A DNA stretch of 64,000 bases from Larimichthys crocea (GCF_000972845.2 NC_040027.1:11585760-11649759); one strand, 5' to 3'; shown: positions 48,986 to 61,122, counted from the stretch's first letter. Made by a program: numbers and translations. Notes: generated by a model not told the origin, from the letters alone.

Positions 48986-49734
48986 TACCATTATCTGTTT
49001 TTAAGCTCCAGCAATCAAAAATCATTTCTCAGTGAGCTTGCTTGTTTTTTGTGACCTCCACTAAAAGGTGAGTTTATCATATTAAGCACACGCCTGCACT
49101 CGTGCACATACTCAAACATACAAGCTGGCACACACAGTGGGAGAGGGAGAGAGCCGGAGTACTACTGTGTAACTGAACCAGTTAAAAATGAATGAAGACA
49201 ACATCCACGAGAAACAGCCCATCATGCATTATTAACAATATTGAGAACACTCTTAAACTATGTCAGCTTGACTTGTTCCACCTCCTCCTGCCCTCTCCTC
49301 CCAGTACTACCATCAACCCCCTCTCCTCTCCCCCCGTCTTGTAGAGTGAATCACAGAGTTTACCAGAGGTTGAGCAGGGTCATGTTATAACTCCTCCGTC
49401 CAGTGGAGCACAGGGTAGTCAGGAGGAACATAGAGTACAGCAGATCCTCAACGCGCCAATTCACACTGATGTATGATTCACGTGTTTGATTTGTATACAC
49501 GATGCATTTCTACGTAGATGAGTGTACCTGTATGGATGTGTCTCTGAGAGCTTGAGGACTGGTCTGAACACTGAGTTTGAACAGGTGCTTCAGTCAAACT
49601 CAACAAAGAGTTTAATTCGTTAGTAAGGTTGTTAGCACGAACATCACCTGTTGTGTTGTGCGGCTCACTCTGAGACACTTTTTTTTGTTTTTCATTTGTC
49701 ATAACCCAAAATATTGGTATTTTACAACCTGGGA

Positions 49735-50160
49735 TTTAAGACTCAATAGTCAACTAGATTAGGTTGTCACTGTCAAGACAATAAAATGCAGTTTAGCATC
49801 TAACAAGAAGTGCAAAAGGCCGTAAAGTGCAGAGTTATGTACATATAAACAGGGTCTTATAAGATATATACAGTATTATAGTATTACAGATATATATACA
49901 TATATAGTTATAGTATGGACAGAGTAAAATAAATACACTAAGATATTACAACAATTGTGGTATAAATGTAATTAATTTAATTATACAATTGTACAGTGTG
50001 GGTCATTGAGGCTATATATTTACAGTATGAACAGCATAACAGTGATAGTGCTGCTGTGAATACAAGAGATTACATTCAGTTAACATTATACACAGAATAA
50101 ACGGCTAGATATGAATACACTATATAGACAGCAGTATCTATGAAATCATATTGTGCGATG
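49735..50160. repeat. AT-rich possibly dispersed repeat
   Basis: Long run of TATA/ATTA steps with phrases such as GTGCAAAAGGCCGTAAAGTGC near 49810-49832 and AGTGATAGTGCTGCTGTGAA near 50041-50060. These are reminiscent of tails of interspersed elements in fish, but I cannot place it in a family, and it may simply be AT-rich unique DNA. Confidence 0.25.
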
Positions 50161-53100
50161 GATCATGCATTAATGGAGGATGATAAATGTCTCTGTTTGC
50201 AGAGGTCCATTTAATCCATGGCTGGTGCATGATTTATATTCTTGTACAATAAGTTAATACCTAGCTTTAGTCATATTACAGGTCCCTCAATCCATTCTTG
50301 AGCCCTGTGATGTGCTTGACATGATATCCGACACCATTATTATTAATAAAAAAAATGCAAGAACAGGGAATGGAGAAAAATACGAGAAATCTACATCATC
50401 TTTCTCTGAGGTGGGGATGATGATCTGGTCAATGGGAGAAGGATTTTCCAAGCTTCGTCATGGGAACAATTTTTCATGCCCAGGCAACACTATTATCTAG
50501 AGTACAGCGGCTATTGAATCAGCTGGGAGAAATGTATCTTAATTGATCTCATAGTATCGAGTGTACAGCCCTCCTCAGTGACAAGAGATACTGCCTGTGA
50601 TTGTGTTATTAAAGACAACACAGGACGATTGTTCTCCACGAGGATCAACTTGTCATTCTTAGATTTAGAAATGCCCCGCAGTCGATAAGTGTCCATCCAG
50701 CTGTGCTACATCTATTACACTTTGTCGCATCTTACTTCAATCGATACACGAACATCTCCGCCAGATCCAAGTGTAAAAATGTTTTCTCGTGACATATTTC
50801 ATGTTTATTTTTGAATTCCTGGTGTTTCCACTCAGGTGTTTTACTGGGGATATTTGAAAACTGACTAAAGTTCTGCTGGATAAAAATGCAGTTCTTGGAA
50901 ATTGCTGAATCCGCATCAACTCCTTGGGGTCACTGAGCCTGTACTCTGACCACTGTGCAGAAAGCGAGAAGGGAAAGTATAGATTATAAGAAGTTTCTTA
51001 TTCAGAGATTTCTAGATGTATTAAAAAAAAGTGTTAGACACAGTCAAAAAACATCCACACATGCTTATGTTACATGTGGAATATGTACATGTAGACAGTA
51101 AACTGCCAGAAGAACTTACAAATAATCTTTTGACATGCAAATTTTTAATGATTTTATGTAATACGTACTTAGACAAACACTTCTCATTAGGTCACATTAA
51201 ATGTTAAATTATTGAGTCATTACCACAGTAATGACTTCTCCTCTACCTCACTGCGAGCTTGTTTTCCTCTTCCTCTCGTGTAACCGCTGCAGCAAACGTA
51301 CAAAATGAATAAATAAACAGATAAATACAGCAAAGCTACAAAACTGTCACCGGCAAACAAAGACGAGAGGAAAATTGGAGATTCATCGACGGCTTCTTTC
51401 TTGACAGAGGATGTCAGTGAAAAAAAAAAAGTTGCTAATGTTGCTGCTCACTGCTTTCCTGTCACCTCCAGTAAGTCATTTCTGCTGCTAATAAACTCCT
51501 TTAATTACTTATCAGACACAAATTATATTCCTATTATGATTCATGTACATATTTACAAAATACTAGAATTGCTTTAGAAAATGAGTTTAACTAACAAACA
51601 ATTGTCTTTTCTTTGCCACACCACGATTTGCTATAGGCGCCACTCACAGGAAGCTCTGTGGCTGCAGATACGCCATCATATTTCTATTAAAACCATCACA
51701 AAAGTAATCCTTGACTGGGAAAACAATGCTGCGCTGGCATGTGGGGCAGGGCGTCAGGGCTGACACAATGAGTGCAATGAGTTTAGACTGCGATGCTCGC
51801 ACAGAGGTGGGTTCAGATACCGTACCCTTCTGTACTAAGGGGAAACAGTGATGTGCGTGTGTGCGTGTTCCCTTGTCTGCATATGCATGGAACGTGTTAA
51901 TGAAATATGATGAAATATGATGGATCCTCCCAGAGGCAAAAGCCCTCACGGTTACACATCCTGATGAAAGCATAAACATGTGTGACATTTTAACAGATCT
52001 TCATATCTAACCCTCTGCGGGTTAACACAACACACACACACACATGCAGACACACACTCCCCCTCTGATACACACAAGTCAACCTGTCACCTAGATTTAA
52101 GTTGTGATCATGCTCAGGAGTCTCTCCCTTTCTGTTTCCTGTCTCTTTTTCACTTTATTTACATGGGAGAATGTAATAATAGTAGTGTCAAAACTCAACT
52201 CAAAACTCCTGCATGTGTGTGTGTGTGTACACAAACAGAGCTCTAAGATATATATTCCCTCTCATAGACCATCTCACCTCATCTCCACATGCTCTTTGAC
52301 TCTCTTCACATCTGTCAGGCACTTGATATCTGATGCATCTGAGTTATTGAAGAGTGGCATGCTTTGATAGTTACGGCTATGCTGTGATATTTCCTCTTTG
52401 CAGGGGGGTCTATCTTCATAGCTCCGCTCCATCTGCCTCTGGCTTCCCTCTTTCTCTCTCATTCATTCACTTTGCGATACAGCCGCACTCGACCCCCTGG
52501 TGTTCGTAGCTAAATAGGCAGTGTAGTGGAGATAGTGGGTGAGACAGGTCACCGTGTACTTGTTTGTGCATTTGGGTCAAAGCTAATCTCATTCCAGTCT
52601 AGATGTGTCTCTCAAATTCACCTCCAGACGTATTGACGCCTTTTCAGAGGAGACTGTGTGATTTACAAGCGTCAACCAATGACTGATTATGATGTCATGT
52701 GACCACAGTAAGCTATATTTGAAAATAGTAGTGGCATTGAAGATCTGCAATGACATACACACCATTTATAAATTGAAATGAAGATAAATTCATCTTTTAT
52801 TTGAATCCAATTTGTATTTTATTCAATGGCCTTCACCCTGATACGTCGTGGTCTTTGAACATATTTAACATAATTGAAACATATGGTCAAAATAAAAAGA
52901 TGATGCATATTTATATTTGCTCGATATGCCTCGATTAGATGTAAGCAATGCCCAGAACCTCAACGTTTGAATTATACCCGGGTGCTTCAGATCTCCATCC
53001 CATCCAGTCTCACTGTCTTCTCTGTTGAGCCGCCAGTTTGAGCTCGGAGTTGGCAGCATTTGACCGATCCACATGAACATGCTTTTACCATAAATCTGAC

Positions 53101-53630
53101 GTTTGTGCAGTTAAAAGCTCGGTTCTAAATTGTAATCATGTTTACTGTATGTCCAGTGATGAACTGACTGTCGGAGACCATCCTGCTGTTCTGTAGCTCA
53201 GCAGAACCAAACTGCGTTCAGGCAATTAGAGAGCTGCCTTTGTTGCCTTTAACGAGTTTGACCCGTTTTGCTGATAATACACATACACACATACACGTTT
53301 CTATTCTGTCTGCTTTTGTCTCCCTGTCTGTCCCTGGCTTTTCTTTTCTTTCATTCTCTCTCTGTCCTTTTTTATGTGTGTATTAGAGGAATCCTGTAAA
53401 AGAAAAAAAGCCGACCTTCATGTTTCTCACTGGAGATCATATTCATCTGGACGCTCCCATGAATTACTCTAAAGAACCAGAATTGTGTGTTTGTGTGCGA
53501 TTACATCTACCCAGGTGTGTTTCTACAGTGTGTGTGACATAGGAGTGAGCTAGCTGCCGGCTTGTCCACACGAGCATCCAGGAGTTATCTGTTCAGCCAA
53601 GCTGAGACAGACAGACAGAGAGAGACTGTG
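50161..53630. other. gene-free DNA
   Basis: Unique, fairly AT-rich sequence. A tandem ATGAAATATG-type duplication of about 10 bp lies near 51900-51920. No exon-like segment or transposon recognised. Confidence 0.5.
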
Positions 53631-53653
53631 TGAGAGAGAGAGAGAGAGAGAGC
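53631..53653. repeat. (GA)n microsatellite
   Basis: Pure GA run of about 23 bp inside a longer purine-rich patch (53590-53740). Confidence 0.93.
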
Positions 53654-54056
53654 AGGAAGGTGAGGGAGGGAGGCAGATACTGAGGGAGGGAGATATGGCA
53701 AAAAGGGCAGAGATACTGAAGTGTGGGAGGAAGATGGACAGGAGGGCTCCACACAGATAGACAAGGTAAACTACAGGTATACTTAGGTAGGATTACAGAG
53801 AAAGAAAGAAAAGCTGAGGAGTAGATTTACATAGAGATTATATGGATATGTCTCTAACTACTTAACTAGGAAATCTAACCAACGATGATGGAAGCGTTGG
53901 TGGCAGCATATTGCTTAGGGTAGAGGTGAGATGACAGAACAATCCACAAAGGCCCATCAGCTTTTTGTCTAACTGACTCATTTAAATGACTGCAGAGCAC
54001 CGACCGCAGTGTTTGTGCTGTTATGCATGCTGGTAACAGAGCTTTAAATGCAGCTG

Positions 54057-54290
54057 AGGGGGCAGCAGTAGCTCCGTCTGTAGGGACTTGGCTTGGGAAC
54101 CGGAGCCGGTGTCAAGTGCAGCATGGACCAAAGTGTGCAGGGTGGGCTGGCAGCTGGAGAGGTGCCAGTTCACCTCCTGGGATCTGCTGAGGTGCCCTTG
54201 AGCAAGGTACTGAACCCCTAACAGCTCCCAGGGTGCCCACCTCTCCACATTTACATGTCCATGAGCCCTTTGTGTGTATGTGGTTTGTAT
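54057..54290 (+). mobile_element. tRNA-derived SINE
   Basis: The element opens with a tRNA-like head: an A-box-like TAGCTCCGTCTGTAGG at 54069-54084 and a degraded B box GGTGTCAAGTG at 54108-54118. The tRNA-unrelated body has phrases such as AGAGGTGCCAGTTCACCTCC and GAGGTGCCCTTGAGCAAGG. It matches a SINE I know as very common in percomorph fishes. The B box has drifted from GGTTCAAGTCC, so transcription from this copy is unlikely. Its 3' end runs straight into LINE reverse-transcriptase sequence with no poly-A or spacer. Confidence 0.8.
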
Positions 54291-55680
54291 TTATGTCAAA
54301 AACTACACCACCCTATTGTACCTGGACGAGAAAGGTACCTTTGTGAGACTGCTGTTCATTGACTACAGTTCAGCATTTGCCTGCATAGTTTCCTCCAGGC
54401 AGGTCATAAAGCTGAAGGACATGGGATTAAACACCTCACTGTGCATATGTGTCCTCAGCGTCATGACAGGCAGATCCCAGGTGGTGAGGGTGGGCGGACA
54501 CACCTCATCCACCCTCATCCTTAACATCAGTGCACTCCAGGGTTACATTTCGAGTCCCCTGACACCTTATTTAAGTTTTCTGGTGACAAAGCTGTGGTTG
54601 TCACAGATAATAATGAAAAATCTGACAATGGAAAGACAACAGCCTCCTCCTGAACATCAGCAAGACTAAGAAGATGATAATGGACTTTGGCAAGAAGCAG
54701 AGGAGAGGAATTACACCACACTTAATATCTGTGGGTCCTCTGTGGAGAGAGTACCTTGGTGTCTACATCACTGAGGGCTTCACCTGGACTTCGTCTCAGA
54801 TACTTGAGTAAGTTCTGGGTATCCCCTCAAACACTGAGGAGTTTCTACTCAGAACATCTCTGCCTGGTGTAGAAACAGCATCAAACAGGAGCACAAGACC
54901 CTTCAGTGTACAATAGGTTGTACTATACCCAGCCTAAAGGATATAAGATTCTGCAAGAATACGGCTAGGAGAATCATTAAGGATAAGAATAGATGGTTCA
55001 CTTGTAGTTCTCAGAAGACCTTGGTGAATCACGCAGCCGTATTTACGCTTGATCATAGAGAATAGGGCTGAGTAGTACAAGTGAGTCATTGAATAGACGT
55101 CAGACCAATAGTGAATGTTCCTTCCTGGCGGGGATTCATCCTTACCAGACTTCATTCTTTACCCATCTAGATATGAGAGACCACATAGGCGCACTCTCTG
55201 CATACCTTACCTAGCCTTAGTCATGTTGTGTGTCACTTCAGATCACACTGTGCCTTTCGCAGTCTGCCTTAAACAAAATAAAGTTAATCTTGACCTTGGG
55301 TTGCTTTGCAAAGAGGGGCAGTGAAGCTTGAGTTCACCGTTATCAGCCCAGCTGCTCTGTGTAGTCACTCAAAAAGACAGGGAGCAGACAGAGTTATTGC
55401 TTTGAAAGAGGTACAGGCTGTAACTTCTGGCCTCCTATAGTTGTGCCAATGACCCCAGAGTGGCGAGGGAAAGTCTTTCACATTAACCCCACGACAACAG
55501 CTTTTTCTGTTTCTGTTCAAATCAGGAAGGAGGTGCTGGATGCACCACGCCAGCACTGAGAGGCTCAGGTGAGCTTCTACCCTCAGGCCGCTAGGATCCG
55601 AAATGAGGACACTGCCTCCGACTGCAGCTCCAAATAAATACATTTCACTGTGATTGTACCCGACTATTAAACCTGAATTG
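54291..55680 (+). mobile_element. 5'-truncated, interrupted LINE (L2/Rex1-like)
   Basis: Blocks of a non-LTR reverse transcriptase occur in order. RLLFIDYSSAF comes first (FIDYSSAF at 54355-54378), then GLNTSLC and TGRSQVVRVGG near 54425-54495, then LQG...SSPL in place of the usual PQGxxLSPLL near 54536-54565. The catalytic FADD is lost: the DNA reads FSGDKAVVV, with the stretch before it deleted. YLGVYITEGFTWTSSQ is near 54751-54799 and PSLKDIRFCKN...RRIIKD at 54928-54990. After about 500 bp with no LINE similarity, SGRR at 55522-55533 and the C-terminal tail resume, then a 3' end near 55680. Frames shift and contain stops, so it is dead. The intervening 55.0-55.5 kb may be a later insertion. 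Clade is inferred from motif style. Confidence 0.83.
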
Positions 55681-56202
55681 TCAGGTACTACTCCACCCTC
55701 GTGTCTCTACTTTGAAACCCGGGCCTACATCCTTGTTTGAATGTGGCAGAAGAGGTTTAGCTGTAAGACAGCTGAGTGTCTTCCAGTCTTTGCAGAGATC
55801 AGAGGAATTGTCCACACTAAGGATCCTAAACCTCTAAAGGCTGCAGCACTCTTCTGTAGGTGAGGATGATCTTCGGTGAGAAAGTGGAGGAGAATGGGAA
55901 AGGAGGAAGTACAGGGGTAGAAATGTGAAAGGAGGTCTGGATTAGAGGGGGGCGGGCTGCACAAGGTTGAGGATTAAGGAAGGATGGAGGAAAGGCATGA
56001 AACGGCAAAGTTATGTAGTTCAGTGAAGTCAGCATAGTTGCATCGCCATCCGGCAATCGATTTTTCTTTTGTTGGTCTTGGCTGATTAATTAAAGTATTA
56101 GTATTTAGGCTTACTTTATAACATTTATCTTCCAAAGACTGCTCCCATTCTCAGTAAGAAGGTTAGACACCATGCTGAGTTTGCCAAGTCCATGACTCAT
56201 TG

Positions 56203-56205
<3 letters not shown>
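55681..56205. other. gene-free DNA
   Basis: Unique sequence with a purine-rich patch at 55860-55990. No exon-like segment. Confidence 0.5.

Positions 56206-56236
<31 letters not shown>
56206..56236. repeat. (CA)n microsatellite
   Basis: Pure CA tract of 31 bp. Confidence 0.95.
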
Positions 56237-56239
<3 letters not shown>

Positions 56240-56601
56240 CACACAAGATTTAGGCTGCACGACTAAACCGCGGGTGGTTTACCAATCAATAGTCTTTGTT
56301 GAATGACTGGGTGAAGGCTGCAGCATTGACGGCTGCTTGCGTGCGCACAGTCATGATTCATGAGTGTGTGTTTTGTGACGACAGTGAACTTTGGGACAGC
56401 ACAGTCACCCTTTAACAGCCTCTAAACTCCATCTAACACTGATGAAGCTTCTTCCACAACTTTTTTTTATTTTAATTTTGCACACCGGAATTCACCCATC
56501 AGCCCCTCGGTCCTCTCTCTTTTCATCTTTTCTGGCTCATTATAATTTCATTAATATACATTTTCTAAATCCACCATCACCCAGTGCTTTTTTTCCCCTT
56601 C

Positions 56602-56651
56602 TTCTCCTCCTCCTCCTCCTCCTCCCCCTCTTCCTCCTCCTCCTCCTCCTC
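56602..56651. repeat. (CTC/TCC)n trinucleotide tract
   Basis: About 50 bp of TCC units with a CCCCTCTT interruption, pyrimidine-only on the plus strand. It lies just upstream of the candidate promoter. Such tracts upstream of promoters can adopt H-DNA. Confidence 0.9.
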
Positions 56652-56689
56652 ACCCCCCCACTCCTTGAAAGCTGAAGAAATCAGGACAG

Positions 56690-56800
56690 TTCAGCAGTGG
56701 AGGGGTTAAATCCAACCAGGCCTCGTGATTGGCTGCCGGCCGGCGGTCTGAACCAGCCTACAGAAAGAGGTAACCAGGCAACCTCAGAAAGGGAGAGAGA
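56690..56800 (+). promoter_or_regulatory. candidate TATA-less promoter with CCAAT box
   Basis: GATTGGCTGC (inverted CCAAT box, about 56728-56737) is followed by a GC-rich GCCGGCCGGCGG stretch, and CpG dinucleotides become more frequent from here to about 57160 than in the surrounding kilobases. A TCC tract precedes it and an exon-like segment with a perfect donor follows. I see no TATA box. Promoter function is inferred from this combination. Confidence 0.42.
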
Positions 56801-57084
56801 GGGAGAGGAAAGAAGAGGGGGCAGAGGAGCGAGGAGAGGAGAGAGAGAGAGAGAGAGAGAAAACGCGCTGAAACAAGCCTGGCATAGTTTTGTGGGGATT
56901 GTGGAAAAAGATGTAACGGAGCTTGCGAGCGCTCTCCCCGGGATGGAAAACTGGATTACTCTCCCTGCTGAAACACACTGTGGATGTCTGAGTAAACCAG
57001 GAGGAGATACACGGGAATGAATGGATTCTAAAGCCTTTTCACAAAATGGGAACTAACTGTGCTCATTTTCGCTGTAGTGCAAAG
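56800..57084 (+). other. candidate first exon ending at a perfect splice donor
   Basis: The segment ends AAAG|GTAAGT (intron from 57085), an ideal vertebrate donor. The body is GA-rich, then unique, and looks like a 5' UTR with short upstream frames, for example ATG at 57018 stopping after four codons. An ATG at 57046 in strong context (A at -3, G at +4) opens 13 codons, MGTNCAHFRCSAK, ending exactly in phase 0 at the donor. Gly2 and Cys5 could support lipid modification, but residue 6 is Ala, so N-myristoylation is doubtful. The candidate exon at 46898-46954 also ends in phase 0, so the two could be alternative first exons of one gene. I cannot identify the gene. The exon start is approximate. 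Confidence 0.45.
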
Positions 57085-58460
57085 GTAAGTGCGGCAGCGC
57101 AAAAACAGCCCGAACGGATGCGGCACAAGTGGCGGATGACGCGCGCAGGCTCCTCAAAGTGTGCTGCACTTTTTTTTTTTTTTTTTTTTACATCGGTGTG
57201 TGATAGTTGGTGCTTTCGGACCATGGAGGAGCCTGTGGATTCACTCTGCTCCTATCTCTGCAATGCAATTATCCAATGGTGCTGCTGGTGCATCGGGATT
57301 TTAGTGTGCGCGCATGTGTGTGTGTGTGTATGTGTTGGGCCAGTGTGGGCGAGTGACCCCCTCCTTGAAACATAGTGGTCAGGGGTTGTGTGTGTGTTTG
57401 TGTGGAGATGTTAGGCGGGAGGAAAGACAGCGCTTTGCTGCATTTGGTGTCTGTCTCCCCGGCGTGCGTTTCCAAGGGCGCCCCTTCCATCTGAGGTTTA
57501 GCTCCAGATGACTGTTCAAAAGTGACAAAACCGTCGTTTTATTGAAGTTTTTGTGTCTTTATGCATGAGAATATCTTTGCTGCTCAACGTGCATTTGCTG
57601 CCCATTGTATGGTGGATGCTCCTCTGCCCTGATGACACATCTTAGGGTCTAAGTTAGCCTGTCTGTGCTGATAGATGGTGACTAGACTAGATTTAGAGTA
57701 ACCTCATTATACTTGATGGTATTTTTTGTATTTATCTTACTTAGATGAGTCTTACATGTTCAGTAGTGTGATTTTGTGACCTGCCCTTATCCTAATGCTT
57801 TTATTTGAGCTTACTTTGCAAAGTGAATGGCCACACACCCCATAATTAATGTATTCCATGCCCCTTTATGCAGAGGGCAAACTAATGTCCCAGATGTGTG
57901 TGGGTTTTGTCCACTTTGGAGGGTCGGCTCACAGAGGGGAGTGAAGTGAAATGAAGTGAGACGCATGTACAGTGGAGGTTACACGGTTGTTGGAGTGTTG
58001 GTGTGAAAATGCAGTCAATGGTGTGTGTGGGCTATAGACGGTTCTCAGTCACTGGGTTTGGGTTGATGGAGAAAGAGGAAAAGAGACAGAGAGAGAGAGA
58101 GAGTGACGGAGGGAAGGAGAGTTGAATGGACAACCCGGTCAGTTTGCTTTGGGGGGCCCAGGCTCCGCTGCAGCTAAAAGCCGCATTAATCATGAAGCTG
58201 TGGTGCTCTGCAGACCCTCACTCTCTCCTCCTCTCTCCTCCTCTCTCTCTCTCTCTCTTTCTGTCTTGCACACAGCCTGCATCAGCTTTATATGTGTAGC
58301 TGGTGTGTGTCTGTCTGTGTGAATAGGTCGTGTGTTGTCTACGTGTGAAAAATGGGACTTCATTTGCAATAAAATCAACACTCTGTGAGTATTTGTGGTA
58401 TTGGTTTTGTTACAGATGTAGTATCTGTATGCTACAAGCATAAGGTCCAACCCAACCACC
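57085..58460. other. putative first intron, 5' part
   Basis: The CpG-rich character continues to about 57160, then a poly-T run (57171-57189). A 50-codon frame at 57223-57375 starts in ACCATGG context but ends across a GT run. A (GA)n run is at 58085-58104 and a (CT)n-rich run at 58218-58260. No further exon is recognised. Confidence 0.4.
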
Positions 58461-58463
58461 TGC

Positions 58464-58464
58464 T

Positions 58465-58490
<26 letters not shown>
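58464..58490. repeat. (GT)n microsatellite
   Basis: Pure GT tract of 27 bp. Confidence 0.94.
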
Positions 58491-58495
<5 letters not shown>

Positions 58496-60734
58496 GCAAT
58501 AACTCTTCTTTAATTTTGCAGTATTGTCAGTTTACTTGAGTATTTCCAATCTGTGATACACTATAGTATAGTATATCAATTACTATAGATAATACTGTAT
58601 ATATACTGCATGTCAGGTGGAATTGCAGTACTTGTTGTGTACTGTACCTGTAGTTACTCTGCAGATTCAGGTTTTACATGTAAAATATGCATCAACATCA
58701 TGATGCACCTCCACAGGTTTAACTACTACTAAAAAAAAGTACTTTAAAATACTTCTTATATAGTAGATGATCCCACAGTCCCTCATAATAAGTACTTTTG
58801 GTGAGTATTGTGAGTACATTTTACACTGTAAATGTAGACATTTGAATGCAGGACATTTTATTTTTAATTAATTAAATTATTGTTGTGGTGCTTCATCTTT
58901 AGCCAAGGTTAAGGTTTTGGAGACTTTTTCCAGCACTGCCAAACAGGCCTCTTACTTCTGCCTGTATGGGCCCAGCAGGCGACTCCTGGGCGTCATAGAA
59001 ACGCAGAGTATTGTGTGGAAACTGAAAGAAAAGACTGTTGAAGGGTCTCTTTCTCGACTCCCTCTTTCAGTCCTCATCTCCGTCTGTTCTGTTCTTTTTT
59101 TCTTTTTTTTTCACTTTGCACAACTCAGCCTGCCTCTTGCAATTTATGTTTTTCCCATGCAGCATAGTAGGTTTTGTGTTTGTATAACAGTAGACAATGG
59201 TGTTTGAATAAATGTTAAATCTTAGGCAGAAAAGAGTTCTTTGAGGCTGTGTAGTCTTGCTATCAAGAAATCACTGGAACTCAGAGCTCACTGCTCTGGT
59301 TTCTCAAGCTTTTAATAGCTTTTTTTTTTTTTTTCAAAAGTGAGCTTGTAACTCTGAAGTTGTGTCTCAGTCGGAGACACGGTGTACCTCTGATATTTAG
59401 AAAAGCATTCTTTTTTTTTCAGGAAACAGAAACCCAAATGACACCGTGTAAATGTCAGCATAAAAATGACAAGCTGTGAAAAACAATGCACCCAAAGTTC
59501 ATGGCATTGCTTTCACTGTGTTCTGTGTAAAACTTTGAATCGCAGCACTTAAAATGTAAGAGTGGCCGTTGAGCATATTGAAGTTTAGTGGCCTTTTGGA
59601 CACCAGAGCTGACCTCATCCAGGTCCACTGCGAGGTCCAAATGTATTTCCACTGGACCCAGCAGTACCAAAGAACATATTAAAGTCAGTAACATAGAAAA
59701 GTTCAAATAAAACGTCTGCTCCTCTAACCTGTTTTCACCATGGAGTTGCACAGTAATCATTCACATTGTTTCTCACTTTGGAGAGGCACCCCAGTGACAC
59801 TTGTTGCTATGGATACAATTCAACATTACAATAAATTGACAGCCTATTCAAGTTACCTGCTCGACTCCACACCAGCTGTGACTCGGTGACATTTCTTTAA
59901 ATCAACTGAGGTGAAAACAATGAGCAGGCAGCTGCAGCAGAATTAAGCTCGTGAAAAGAAGATAACGAACATTCACCGAGTTCCCCGTCCTTTGTTACCT
60001 CACACTCTGATTCAGATTTCAGACTCGGGTTTACTTGGGTCCATTTTGTGCTGGTTTGTTTATTAATGGACAGTTCCATACAGTAGATAAACGAGTTGCA
60101 CTTTTTAGGTCATGTACTTTTTTGTAGCAGTGAAACCCTCCACTGAGATGCCGTTTCAGTACAGCTCCTGGGTGAATACTCCAAATGCAGATATGACTAA
60201 AATTACATTTTTCAGTTCAAAGGTGAACTGCTGTGTAAATGCGATTCATGTTTGACTTTCTCCTCAGCGGTGTGTGTGTGCACTCTCACGCAGAGCTCTC
60301 CTCCGCATCAGCGGGGAAATCATTCATGCCCTGTGTAAAAACGTGTAGTCATTGTTACTCTGCTTTTGGCTACATCCAAAATTATAAAGGAGCCGTGCCC
60401 TTTTCCTCCCCCTCAGTCCTTTTGTACACTGCTTTTCTCCCCCTCACTTCTGTAAGTTAAGACCAATGCAACTGGGGGTGCCTCAGCACATCAGGACTGA
60501 ACTCGGGTTATCGTCTCTTCAGTATGTGCAGAGCCGTCCATCCGTCCTAAATGTACACCTACGTCACATGTAGAAAGGTAGAAAATCTTACTTCCTTTGC
60601 TGAGGTATTTGAAACAGCCTGTAACGTGTTAAATACTGCAATTGTTTCAGTAGGGGTTCCACTGCTACAGAGAAGGGATAGAGAGGAAATTGACTGGCTC
60701 TTGGCTGGCTGCCCTTCCCATTGATCCACATGCT
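58491..60734. other. gene-free DNA
   Basis: AT-rich at 58550-58870 with TATA/ATAGTA steps, then unique sequence with poly-T runs near 59322 and 59411. A small hairpin GTGTCT...AGACAC lies near 59362-59380. No exon-like segment. Confidence 0.5.
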
Positions 60735-60770
60735 GTGTGTGTGTGTGTGTATGTGTGTGTATGTGTGTGT
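60735..60770. repeat. imperfect (GT)n microsatellite
   Basis: GT tract with two AT steps, about 36 bp. It faces the CA array at 60906-60990. Confidence 0.93.
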
Positions 60771-60904
60771 GACATTCTCTCAGATATAATTGGCATCGAG
60801 AATATCTTTACAGCCCCCAATGGGAGTAGGTGTGTATGTATGTATCCTATTTCCTGGTCTTTATTCACAGTAAGGGAAGTAGGATGTGTGAAAAGCAGTA
60901 TTCA

Positions 60905-60905
<1 letters not shown>

Positions 60906-60990
<85 letters not shown>
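60906..60990. repeat. compound (CA)n microsatellite
   Basis: CA tract of about 85 bp with two AA steps, complementary in transcript to the GT tract 136 bp upstream. Confidence 0.96.
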
Positions 60991-60993
<3 letters not shown>

Positions 60994-61121
60994 GCAGGGT
61001 AGTCCATCCAGAGGTGCAGATTGAGTTGTCAGTTAATGTGCGGTCTGTAATCTGTAATCTTCTTAAAACAAAATCTGTCCACACCACTGGGATTAGCATC
61101 TGCAGACACAACAACAGTAAG

Positions 61122-61122
<1 letters not shown>

